Source: Planctomycetota bacterium (GTDB lineage Bacteria; Planctomycetota; Planctomycetia; Planctomycetales; Planctomycetaceae). From it: a stretch of DNA of 7,459 bases. Below, piece by piece: positions 1 to 5,541 of this stretch. Each line of letters opens with the position of its first letter. Position 1 is the stretch's first letter. A program made the position numbers and the translations under genes. Below the pieces are notes generated by a model that was not told the origin of the DNA, searched no databases, and saw only the letters and a list, made by a program, of their open reading frames with translations. Location: the NCBI GenBank assembly GCA_026692825.1, contig JAPLOC010000899.1, forward strand, positions 1 through 7,459, given 5' to 3'.

Positions 1-529
1 GCGGCGTGAAGTCGAGATGATGCCCCAGAATGCTCCCTCCCAATTCGCCTGTGACAAACACCCAGTCCCCCGGTTTCGCTCCGGATCGCAATACCGGCCC
101 ACGGCCTGTCGGTTCTCCCAGCACGGTGATCGACAGCACCAGGGGACCGTCCCAGGTATTCGTATCCCCCCCCGCGATCGCCACACCGAATTCATTGGCG
201 AGAGCCGCCAGCCCCGTGTGCAGCCGCTGACCGAGTTCGAAGCCTCCATCGCGAGGTAATGAGACCGCGACCACGCACGCGACCGGTTTCCCCGCCATGG
301 CGGCGATGTCGCTGAGATTGACCGCCAGTGATTTCCGCCCGATCTGTTCGGGTGTCGCAGAGTCGCGTGTGAAATCGACCCCCTCCATCAACATGTCGAC
401 CGTCACCAGACACCGCGGATTGACCGACCAGTCGAGAACGGCGGCGTCATCACCGATTCCAACGGGAACCCGAACGTTGGCGGGGGTCGCACGCCGCAGC
501 CGGTCAATCAGGTCGAATTCATGAGGCAT
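1..529 (-). CDS. thiL: Thiamine-monophosphate kinase ThiL, N-terminal part (3' end beyond window)
   Basis: ThiL uses ATP to phosphorylate thiamine monophosphate to thiamine diphosphate, the last step of cofactor synthesis, in the cytosol. The visible 176 residues cover the N-terminal AIRS/PurM-like domain and the start of the next one. Seen: the opening EFDLIDRL (residues 4-11), the nucleotide/Mg motif GIGDDAAV (24-31), DMLMEGVDF (45-53, matching the family D-LVEGVHF box), NLSDIAAMAGKP (71-82), AGGDT (119-123), and VTGELGGSILGHH (159-171). The ATG at 527-529 is chosen because EFDLI is the usual N-terminus of the family. An in-frame ATG at 623-625 would add 32 residues rich in Pro, Ala and Arg, over DNA that carries small palindromes, so I think it less likely. 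Neither start has a Shine-Dalgarno sequence. The gene is divergent from the acetamidase gene. The AGGDT codons create a run of eight C on the plus strand (166-173). Confidence 0.93.
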   Translation of the reverse strand, partial: MPHEFDLIDRLRRATPANVRVPVGIGDDAAVLDWSVNPRCLVTVDMLMEGVDFTRDSATPEQIGRKSLAVNLSDIAAMAGKPVACVVAVSLPRDGGFELGQRLHTGLAALANEFGVAIAGGDTNTWDGPLVLSITVLGEPTGRGPVLRSGAKPGDWVFVTGELGGSILGHHLDFTP

Positions 530-673
530 CGTCAACAACTCTTCAATGGACGGGGGGGCCGCGGGAACGGCGGCTGGCGACCGCCGGGAATCGGCGGACT
601 TTTCATTTCGTGGCCGGGGAATCATGATCTGTGCCGATCGGCCCTGCCAGTCTCTTCCGCCGGAATACCCTCC
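530..673. promoter_or_regulatory. Divergent intergenic region with three small palindromes
   Basis: This stretch separates the starts of thiL (minus) and the acetamidase gene (plus), so it should hold both promoters. I cannot find a convincing -35/-10 pair on either strand. It does contain three inverted repeats: CCGCCG-GGAAT-CGGCGG at 581-597, the perfect 10-mer GCCGATCGGC at 633-642, and TTCCG-C-CGGAA at 655-665, which ends 8 bp before the acetamidase ATG. Any of these could be operator half-sites, but short GC-rich palindromes arise easily at this base composition. If thiL really starts at 625, most of the region is coding and only the last two palindromes remain intergenic. Confidence 0.3.
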
Positions 674-2056
674 ATGCAGCGCATCCCCCGCGACCTCGCC
701 CGAAAATACGCCTTTGACGCCCGCGATGAACCGTTGCTGCGGGTCCGGCCTGGCGAGAGTTTCGAGATCGAAACGTTCGACGCCAGTACTGGATACTTTA
801 AGACACCCGCCGACAAGGCGATTCCCGGCAATCGTCCGGGCTTTGATCGCATCCCGGCACAGGCGAATCCGATTGGCGGGCCGGTCTTCGTTGAAGGAGC
901 CGCGCGGGGAGACGTGCTGGTCGTTTCGATCGAAGACATTCTGGTGGACGACTATTCGTGGATCGCCGTCGGTCCCAAGCGGGGGCCACTCGGGGAGTCG
1001 ACCCGGTATCCGGAATTGTCCTCCGAGTACACGACGAAGATCTTCAAACACACTCCCGGGCCGAGTGGTACCCATCGCGACGGGACGCTGCACTTCAACG
1101 ACCGGATTTCGTGGCCGATCACCCCCTTCATCGGAACATTGGGTGTCGCCCCGGATCGGGAGGTGACCACGAGTCTCGACGGACAGGGGGAGTGGGGGGG
1201 GAATCTCGATATTCGCGACGTCACTATCGGCAATCGGATGCTGTTGCCGGTCCATCATCCGGGGGCGTTGTTCTATCTGGGAGATGTTCACGCGAGTCAG
1301 GGGGATACCGAGTTCACTGGGACTGCCGCCGAGACAAAATCGACCGTGCGTTTGAACCTCACTTTGATCAAACAGAAACGGATTCCGTTTCTGCGGATTG
1401 AAAAACCCGATTCCATCGTCTCGGTGTTCGCGTCCAATGTGCCAACTGCGACACTTGAACTACGTGGCCGGTGCGGAAATCCCCCGGCGATACCTTGTAA
1501 CGTAGGCGAGACGCTCCTGCGGCTCGCCGGAACGCACCGCAGGTGCCGGTCGGAATCGCCGAAATACAGTCAGCTCGACTTCGTCGCGTGTTGCGTAGAG
1601 TCGGCGAGACGCTCCTGCGGCTCGCCTCAACGCACCGCAGGTGCCGGAATTTCGACCACACTCTTCATCCTGTCAACCGTTGCCCGACGGGACTTCGAGT
1701 CCTTCCAGAAACCGTCGGGACGTCTGCATGACATATTGCTCGGCACAGCCATACCCGATCGCACGGTACCCTTGAGCTTTCGCCCAGCGGGCCGATTCGA
1801 TATCTCGCGCCGGGAACCCACAGGCGATGTTGTGCTGCAGGCACGCTTCCAGCACGCGACTTGCGGCGGCCAGGACTTTAGGATGGCTGGTTTCGCCAGG
1901 AACCCCGTAGGCACACGCCAGATCCGAAGTTCCCACCCAGAGAACGTCGAGGCCGACCTGGGCGATCGCGTCGATGTTCTCGATCCCCTCGGGATCCTCC
2001 ACGAGAGCGAGAGTGAGAATCGAGTCATCCACGTTCGCGAAATAGTCGGCGGATGA
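674..2056 (+). CDS. Acetamidase/formamidase (FmdA/AmdA) family protein, C-terminus lost or replaced; possible pseudogene
   Basis: Family members hydrolyse acetamide or formamide to the acid and ammonia in the cytosol. The substrate here cannot be told. Residues 1 to about 260 (bases 674 to about 1455) match the family throughout: LRVRPGESFEIET (22-34), the Gly-Pro-Val-Phe-Val-Glu-Gly segment (69-75), GDVLVVSIEDI (79-89), GTLGVAP (164-170), GEWGGNLDIRD (182-192), LPVHHPGALFYLGDVHASQG (201-220) and RIEKPDSIVSV (251-261). Members of the roughly 300-residue class continue for about 60 more residues, a helical segment rich in Leu and Ala plus a final strand; here they are absent. Instead the frame enters two hairpin repeats and then runs antisense over the last 384 bp of the aldolase gene, ending at 2056. 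The extra 200 residues look like non-protein sequence. I therefore read this as a gene whose 3' end was removed or replaced, though the frame is unbroken. The ATG at 674 starts the homology; an in-frame ATG at 521 would overlap thiL and encode nothing recognisable. An eight-G run at 1194-1201 falls in the GEWGGN codons. Confidence 0.62.
   Translation: MQRIPRDLARKYAFDARDEPLLRVRPGESFEIETFDASTGYFKTPADKAIPGNRPGFDRIPAQANPIGGPVFVEGAARGDVLVVSIEDILVDDYSWIAVGPKRGPLGESTRYPELSSEYTTKIFKHTPGPSGTHRDGTLHFNDRISWPITPFIGTLGVAPDREVTTSLDGQGEWGGNLDIRDVTIGNRMLLPVHHPGALFYLGDVHASQGDTEFTGTAAETKSTVRLNLTLIKQKRIPFLRIEKPDSIVSVFASNVPTATLELRGRCGNPPAIPCNVGETLLRLAGTHRRCRSESPKYSQLDFVACCVESARRSCGSPQRTAGAGISTTLFILSTVARRDFESFQKPSGRLHDILLGTAIPDRTVPLSFRPAGRFDISRREPTGDVVLQARFQHATCGGQDFRMAGFARNPVGTRQIRSSHPENVEADLGDRVDVLDPLGILHESESENRVIHVREIVGG
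1505..1549. repeat. 45 bp two-hairpin repeat, copy 1
   Basis: This 45 bp unit recurs 98 bp further on (1603-1647) with 43 of 45 bases identical; the two differences are GG versus TC at the junction between its hairpins. It has two inverted repeats: GGCGAG-A-CGC-TCCT-GCG-G-CTCGCC at 1505-1528 (6 + 3 bp stem around an A/G mismatch, tetraloop) and GCACC-GCA-GGTGC at 1534-1546. CCTGCGG (1516-1522) in the first is complementary to CCGCAGG (1537-1543) in the second, so a competing fold is possible. It lies exactly where acetamidase homology ends. It resembles REP-like or MITE-like dispersed elements in size and form, but no transposase is visible here, and whether it recurs elsewhere in the genome cannot be seen. 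Confidence 0.85.
1603..1647. repeat. 45 bp two-hairpin repeat, copy 2
   Basis: Same orientation as copy 1, with hairpins at 1603-1626 and 1632-1644. It begins 25 bp beyond the aldolase stop codon, so on the minus strand it would form the 3' end of the aldolase transcript, where stable hairpins of this kind often protect or end mRNAs. No T-run follows on the minus strand, so it is not a standard intrinsic terminator. The spacer between the copies (1550-1602, 53 bp) has no obvious repeat of its own. The bases just before each copy share a CGTAG-like stretch, followed in copy 2 by two extra bases, which hints that the repeat unit may extend slightly further left. Confidence 0.85.
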
Positions 2057-2458
2057 CACTAATCCCCATTTGGAACCGCGACCCGGACCGAATCCTCGAA
2101 TTCCGTTGGGAGGGTAACAGGCGGACTGCTTGAGGCGAACGGCGTCGGCAGCCGTCCGACAGTGGGGAATCAGCACCCCTTGTGCCCCGAGATCGAGAGC
2201 CTTCATGACCGCCTCGGGTTCGTCGTTTCGCAACACCCGGACCACGGGAACGGTTCCGCCCGCGAAACAACCCTGGACGAGAGCGTCGATGGTGGCGGCG
2301 TCGGCGGCACCATGTTCACAGTCAATCAGCACGAAATCGAAGCCGGCGTATCCCAGCAACTCGCACAACCCCGACTCCGGCAGCCTGACGGAACTGCTGT
2401 AGATGGTCCCTCCGGCACGGAGGATTTGTTTCGCACGGTTTTCGCGGATCTGGTTCAT
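1673..2458 (-). CDS. HpcH/HpaI-family aldolase (2-dehydro-3-deoxy-glucarate / 4-hydroxy-2-oxo-acid type)
   Basis: The 261 residues have the length and motifs of the HpcH/HpaI class II, metal-dependent aldolases, which make or cleave 4-hydroxy-2-oxo acids to pyruvate plus an aldehyde. They adopt a TIM barrel and act in the cytosol. Seen: IDCEHG (45-50) with the general-base His49; VPVVRV (70-75) with the carboxylate-binding Arg74; LVEDPEGIENIDAIA (152-166) with metal ligand Glu154; VGTSDLACAYG (175-185) with ligand Asp179. The spacing agrees with the E. coli HpaI residues His45, Arg70, Glu149 and Asp175. The Arg-Gly-Phe-Gly-Pro-Gly-Arg loop (121-127) is also typical. The exact substrate (hydroxyl-heptanedioate, keto-deoxy-sugar acid or other) cannot be assigned and the pathway partners are not in view. 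It follows mrdA by 75 bp on the same strand and may be co-transcribed by read-through. A near-perfect palindrome sits just before the ATG. Its last 384 bp are overlapped by the spurious tail of the acetamidase frame. Confidence 0.92.
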   Translation of the reverse strand: MNQIRENRAKQILRAGGTIYSSSVRLPESGLCELLGYAGFDFVLIDCEHGAADAATIDALVQGCFAGGTVPVVRVLRNDEPEAVMKALDLGAQGVLIPHCRTAADAVRLKQSACYPPNGIRGFGPGRGSKWGLVSSADYFANVDDSILTLALVEDPEGIENIDAIAQVGLDVLWVGTSDLACAYGVPGETSHPKVLAAASRVLEACLQHNIACGFPARDIESARWAKAQGYRAIGYGCAEQYVMQTSRRFLEGLEVPSGNG

Positions 2459-2460
2459 GT

Positions 2461-2478
2461 GGGAAGTGTACCCTTCCC
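2461..2478. promoter_or_regulatory. 18 bp near-perfect palindrome next to the aldolase start
   Basis: GGGAAG-T-GTAC-C-CTTCCC is a palindrome with a single mismatched pair. It begins 2 bp upstream of the aldolase ATG, within the 75 bp gap after mrdA. It could be an operator. It could also be a leader hairpin: on the minus-strand RNA the only purine-rich, Shine-Dalgarno-like stretch (GGGAAGGG) is one arm and pairs with the CTTCCC next to the start codon, which would lower translation when folded. The choice between DNA operator and RNA hairpin is not decided by the sequence. Confidence 0.4.
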
Positions 2479-2533
2479 GACGTTTGTGCTTCCAGTGAAT
2501 CGCCTACGAGTGACGCCCGGTAAACCACCGGCA

Positions 2534-4789
2534 TCAATTCGCGCTCGGCAACTCAACTCCCCCCAGCAATCCCTCGGCCTGCATCGTCTGAACCAATTTT
2601 CTCGCGACCGGGCCGGCGGCGTGGCCGCCCGGGCCGGCGTGTTCCAGGACGACGACAAATGCCACCCGTGGACTTCCCGCAGGGGCGTAGCCGGCAAACC
2701 ACGCGTGGTCCGGTTTCCCTCCGCCAGGCTCGGCGGTTCCCGTTTTCCCCGCGATCTGCACGGTCGGCAACCGCACGGTCTTGTACCCGGTCCCCTTGGG
2801 ATGCGCCACCACCTCGATCAGGCCTTGTCTCACCCACGCCAGAGTGTTGTTGGAGAGATCGGGAATTAGCTCGCCCGACCGTGCCGTCGATGGAAGCGAT
2901 GCATCGGCCGGGTCGGTCACGGTCCGCACGGTGCCGGTTGATTGCGCGAAGTGAGGAGTCACCAGTCGACCCCCGTTGGCGATCGCCGCCATCATCCGGG
3001 CGATCTGTAAGGGAGTCGCCGTCAACTTTCCCTGACCGATTGCCAGTTGCAACGCCTCGCCGGAAGTGCCACGAGTACGCTTCGAACTGACGGCTGTTTC
3101 CAGCGCGGGGAGTGAGCCGACCCGTTCACCCGGGAGATCGACTCCCGTGGCACGTCCCAGTCCGAATCGGTCGGCCCACTGGATCAACGGTGCCGACCCG
3201 ATCCGACGGGCCGCGTCAAAGAAATAGACGTTGCACGAGCGGGCGAGCGCCGCGGTCAGATTCACGTCGCCATGCCCCACGCCGTAATGCTTAAAGGTGT
3301 AGCAGCGGTAGCGTTCGGGAGAATCGAGGTAGCCCAGACATGTGTGCGCCCGCTCGGGATCGAGCCGACCGCTCTCCAGAAACCCAACCGCGCTCACCAC
3401 CTTGAAGACCGAGCCGGGTGGGAGAGTCATCTCGGTTGCGCGGTGAAACAACGGCTGTCGCGCGTCGGCTTGAATCGCCGACCAACCCGCCTGGTCGTGT
3501 TCGACCAAGACCTGCGGATCGAAACGGGGCCCCGAGGCGGCCGCCAGAATGCTTCCCGTGCGAATGTCGATCGCGACAATCGCCCCTCCGGTCGGCGTCG
3601 GCAGGCTCTTGCCGTTGGTCTCATCAATTTGGGGGCCACTCAAAGTCGCGTCGAGCAACTCTTCCGCCGACTGCTGCAGATTCATCGACAACCCGAGCAC
3701 CAGATCCTGCCCATAGCGGGGCTCGCGCGCGACCCGTTCTTCAATCACCTCTCCCCGTCGATTCAACACCAGAACCCGTTCGCCCCGCAATCCCCGCAGT
3801 CGGCGTTCGTAGTGCCGTTCGATGCCGGTGATCCCCATGCGGTCCCCCAGGCGGTAATCCAGCGGGTCTCCGTCGGGAAACCGCGAGCGGCGCTCAGCGA
3901 GCAGTTCATCCGACACGGGGAGGCGATATCCCAAGACGTGTGCCGCGACGGTTCCCTGCGGATACGTCCGTCGGGCCGCGACTTCAATCCGCGTTCCGGG
4001 AAACCGCTCACGTCCCGCTTCAATCTCCACGGCGGATTCCAGCATGAGATTGTCGACCAGCAGGTGATAGTCGAGTTGCTCCTGGATCACCAGTGGTTCC
4101 GTCTCCTCACGGCGGGGGGGAGTGGTGAGGGCGGCGACCACCCGATTCCAGTAGTCGCTCCATGTTCCGGACGACTCCCCATCGGTCACGAGGAGGGACT
4201 TGGTTTCCGCATGTGCTTCTTTCGCCCGCCGTTCCCGTTCCCGCAGAACACGGGAGTGGATCTGTTCGACCCGTCGTTGAACGGAACGCCGCTTTTTCGC
4301 GAGCAGTTCCTCGTCGACACCGGTCTGTTTGGCGATCAGGCACCACAATTCCTCGCGATCGCGCAGCACCTGCCGAATCGCCTCCGCGACTCGTTCGGGA
4401 TCGCGGCGCGCCGGTCGGTCGAGTCGGCGGAGTGCCTGCCCGCGGAGCCAACCGGGGTCGGCGGGCTCTTCGATCCAACGGTAATGCACCTTGAGCCGGA
4501 AGATCTCGAGGTCTTCCGCGAGTACCTGTCCATCACTTGCGAGAATCCGCCCATCACGACTGGGAATCGACTCAGTCCGCTCGGTTGTTCGCTCGAACTC
4601 CCGCGCGTACTCGTCTCCCAGCGTCAATTGAACGTGGGCGAGTCGGAAGCCAATTCCAATCAGCGGGACAACCAGCAGTGCGGCCAGCAATCCGATTCGC
4701 AAACGGGGACTGGCGTCAATTCCCCGCGTCCGGACACACTCTTCCCCCTGTGACTCAGACAGCCAGGTCGATTGCGGGCGGTTGAGCAT
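2534..4789 (-). CDS. mrdA: Penicillin-binding protein 2, peptidoglycan D,D-transpeptidase of the elongasome
   Basis: PBP2 cross-links peptidoglycan strands during side-wall growth, as partner of the SEDS glycosyltransferase RodA, anchored in the inner membrane with its body in the periplasm. Of 751 residues: a cytoplasmic N-tail; one membrane anchor at about 31-50 (LRIGLLAALLVVPLIGIGF); the dimerisation/pedestal domain with SIPSRDGRILASDGQVLAED (74-93) and RTYPQGTVAAHVLGY (274-288), followed by MGITGIERHYE (318-328); then the transpeptidase domain with all three catalytic motifs, SVFK (460-463, nucleophile Ser460), SCN (518-520) and KTGT (682-685). It is longer than the roughly 630 residues of E. 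coli PBP2. The extra length is largely a charged, probably coiled-coil insertion at about 105-235, rich in Arg and Glu. The gene begins 30 bp after mreD, consistent with one operon. No Shine-Dalgarno sequence precedes the ATG. The DNA on the opposite strand also stays open for 493 codons, a composition effect. Confidence 0.95.
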   Translation of the reverse strand: MLNRPQSTWLSESQGEECVRTRGIDASPRLRIGLLAALLVVPLIGIGFRLAHVQLTLGDEYAREFERTTERTESIPSRDGRILASDGQVLAEDLEIFRLKVHYRWIEEPADPGWLRGQALRRLDRPARRDPERVAEAIRQVLRDREELWCLIAKQTGVDEELLAKKRRSVQRRVEQIHSRVLRERERRAKEAHAETKSLLVTDGESSGTWSDYWNRVVAALTTPPRREETEPLVIQEQLDYHLLVDNLMLESAVEIEAGRERFPGTRIEVAARRTYPQGTVAAHVLGYRLPVSDELLAERRSRFPDGDPLDYRLGDRMGITGIERHYERRLRGLRGERVLVLNRRGEVIEERVAREPRYGQDLVLGLSMNLQQSAEELLDATLSGPQIDETNGKSLPTPTGGAIVAIDIRTGSILAAASGPRFDPQVLVEHDQAGWSAIQADARQPLFHRATEMTLPPGSVFKVVSAVGFLESGRLDPERAHTCLGYLDSPERYRCYTFKHYGVGHGDVNLTAALARSCNVYFFDAARRIGSAPLIQWADRFGLGRATGVDLPGERVGSLPALETAVSSKRTRGTSGEALQLAIGQGKLTATPLQIARMMAAIANGGRLVTPHFAQSTGTVRTVTDPADASLPSTARSGELIPDLSNNTLAWVRQGLIEVVAHPKGTGYKTVRLPTVQIAGKTGTAEPGGGKPDHAWFAGYAPAGSPRVAFVVVLEHAGPGGHAAGPVARKLVQTMQAEGLLGGVELPSAN

Positions 4790-4819
4790 CGTCGAATTGT
4801 CGATCCGGGGAAAATGGCG

Positions 4820-5326
4820 TCACGCCGACCTGTGGCGTGTTACGGTCGCCAAGAGTCCGGCAAACAGCACCCGTCCCCCGAGCGCGAAACCGGCGGTATA
4901 ACAGGCCGACGCGATCGCGAATGTGTAAATCGCACGGTCATCGATTCCACGTCCGTCGAGCGCGCCGCGAATGACAATTCCGAAAGCGGTGTGCAAGGCG
5001 ACAGAGAACGCAATCCAGGCGAAATTGGTGACGGGGAATTCGAGCCAGCCGCGTGATTTGAGCAAGTGAACCGCGCCGGCCAGAAAAAGACACGCCGACG
5101 TGTCGACGCCGAGAGGGCCGGAAGTGAGAAAGTCGGCTCCCAAGCCGCAGGCTGCGGAGAGAACGAGCGTCACTCGCGGAGGACACCGGGCGGCGAGGAG
5201 ACAAACCAAGAGCGGGACAAATCGGGGCGTGACACCCGACAGGGCGATGTGCGGTGCCAGCGCGGTCTGCAAAACGAGAGTGGCGTACACCGCGACGGTC
5301 CCGAAAAGAACAGGGGACAGGTCCAT
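4820..5326 (-). CDS. mreD: Rod shape-determining protein MreD
   Basis: MreD is a small inner-membrane protein of the elongasome that works with MreC, RodA and PBP2 in rod-type peptidoglycan synthesis. From the ATG at 5326 the product is 168 residues, the usual MreD size, nearly all hydrophobic. Membrane segments are visible at about 4-24 (LFGTVAVYATLVLQTALAP), 36-46, 52-66, 76-90, 100-120 and 134-158. The CGLGADFLTSGPLGVDTSA segment (about 60-78) matches the conserved Asp- and Gly-containing box of the family. A TTG start at 5503 would add 59 polar, Ser/Arg/Pro-rich residues; I reject it because they look like non-coding sequence, span a hairpin and lie upstream of the candidate promoter. The next gene is mrdA, 30 bp away. 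mreB and mreC are not adjacent. The identification rests on hydrophobic pattern, size, the Asp box and the mrdA neighbour; sequence conservation in this family is low. Confidence 0.82.
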   Translation of the reverse strand: MDLSPVLFGTVAVYATLVLQTALAPHIALSGVTPRFVPLLVCLLAARCPPRVTLVLSAACGLGADFLTSGPLGVDTSACLFLAGAVHLLKSRGWLEFPVTNFAWIAFSVALHTAFGIVIRGALDGRGIDDRAIYTFAIASACYTAGFALGGRVLFAGLLATVTRHRSA

Positions 5327-5340
5327 TTTGGGAGCGGGTG

Positions 5341-5362
5341 TCGAGGGAGGAAGAAGGGAAGG
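5341..5362 (-). promoter_or_regulatory. Pyrimidine-rich leader tract of mreD
   Basis: On the minus-strand RNA the 22 bases ending 14 nt before the mreD ATG are almost entirely C and U (the plus strand is a GGGAGGAAGAAGGGAAGG purine block). There is no Shine-Dalgarno sequence. In other bacteria ribosomal protein S1 binds pyrimidine-rich leaders of this sort and can replace Shine-Dalgarno pairing. That it does so here is an inference. Confidence 0.3.
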
Positions 5363-5379
5363 CGGGGACAAGGCCCCGC
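5362..5379 (-). promoter_or_regulatory. Hairpin in the mreD leader
   Basis: GCGGGG-6-CCCCGC forms a 6 bp all-GC stem with loop CCTTGT on the minus-strand RNA. It starts about 14 bp downstream of the candidate -10 box, so it would lie at the very 5' end of the mreD transcript, just before the pyrimidine tract. It could stabilise the message. No T-run follows, so it is not a terminator. Confidence 0.3.
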
Positions 5380-5392
5380 ACTCCGAGGGGGG

Positions 5393-5422
5393 GTTGTACC
5401 GGAAACGGTCGAAACGGCTCAA
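5393..5422 (-). promoter_or_regulatory. Candidate sigma-70 promoter for mreD-mrdA
   Basis: On the minus strand TTGAGC (5422-5417; 4 of 6 to the TTGACA consensus) and TACAAC (5398-5393; 4 of 6 to TATAAT) are 18 bp apart. Initiation would fall near 5386 and give a leader of about 60 nt before the mreD ATG. The match is moderate and based on E. coli consensus boxes, which may not suit this phylum. The location, between the sigma-factor gene and mreD, is where a promoter would be expected. Confidence 0.3.
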
Positions 5423-5452
5423 GAGGTCTTGATCCCTGTTCGATGACGTTCG

Positions 5453-5483
5453 CACGGCCGACTTACTGCGCTCGCTGGCCGTG
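5453..5483 (-). other. Hairpin downstream of the sigma-factor gene
   Basis: CACGGCC (5453-5459) and GGCCGTG (5477-5483) are perfect 7 bp inverted repeats around a 17 nt loop, 58 bp past the sigma-factor stop codon on the minus strand. No T-run follows on that strand, so if it ends transcription it would need Rho. It might instead stabilise the 3' end of the message. Confidence 0.35.
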
Positions 5484-5541
5484 GCACCCAACTGAGCCTC
5501 CAAGCGGGCCGTTGTTTTTTCGGGCAGGTCAGTCTCCCGGC

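Noticed and set aside
521..673. N-terminal extension of the acetamidase frame to an ATG at 521
   Set aside because: The added 51 residues match nothing and would overlap the thiL start; homology begins at the ATG at 674.
1505..1647. CRISPR array
   Set aside because: There are only two units, each with two internal hairpins, unequal flanks and one 53 bp spacer. No cas gene is present, so this is a dispersed-type repeat and not an array.
2162..2869. Open frame of 235 codons on the plus strand
   Set aside because: It crosses the aldolase start, the gap and the mrdA 3' end on the opposite strand, so it would overlap two well-supported genes; no domain is seen.
3272..4753. Open frame of 493 codons on the plus strand
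   Set aside because: It is wholly antisense to mrdA, whose protein matches PBP2 end to end with all catalytic motifs. The antisense product has no recognisable domain and is low-complexity Arg/Pro/Gln-rich, as expected from GC-rich third positions.
5327..5503. N-terminal extension of MreD to a TTG at 5503
   Set aside because: The 59 extra residues are polar and low-complexity, include the 5453-5483 hairpin and precede a candidate promoter, while the ATG at 5326 gives a normal-length MreD.
5508..5530. Run of T after GC-rich sequence as a terminator on the plus strand
   Set aside because: The T-run at 5515-5520 has no clear stable stem before it on the plus strand, and no plus-strand gene ends here.
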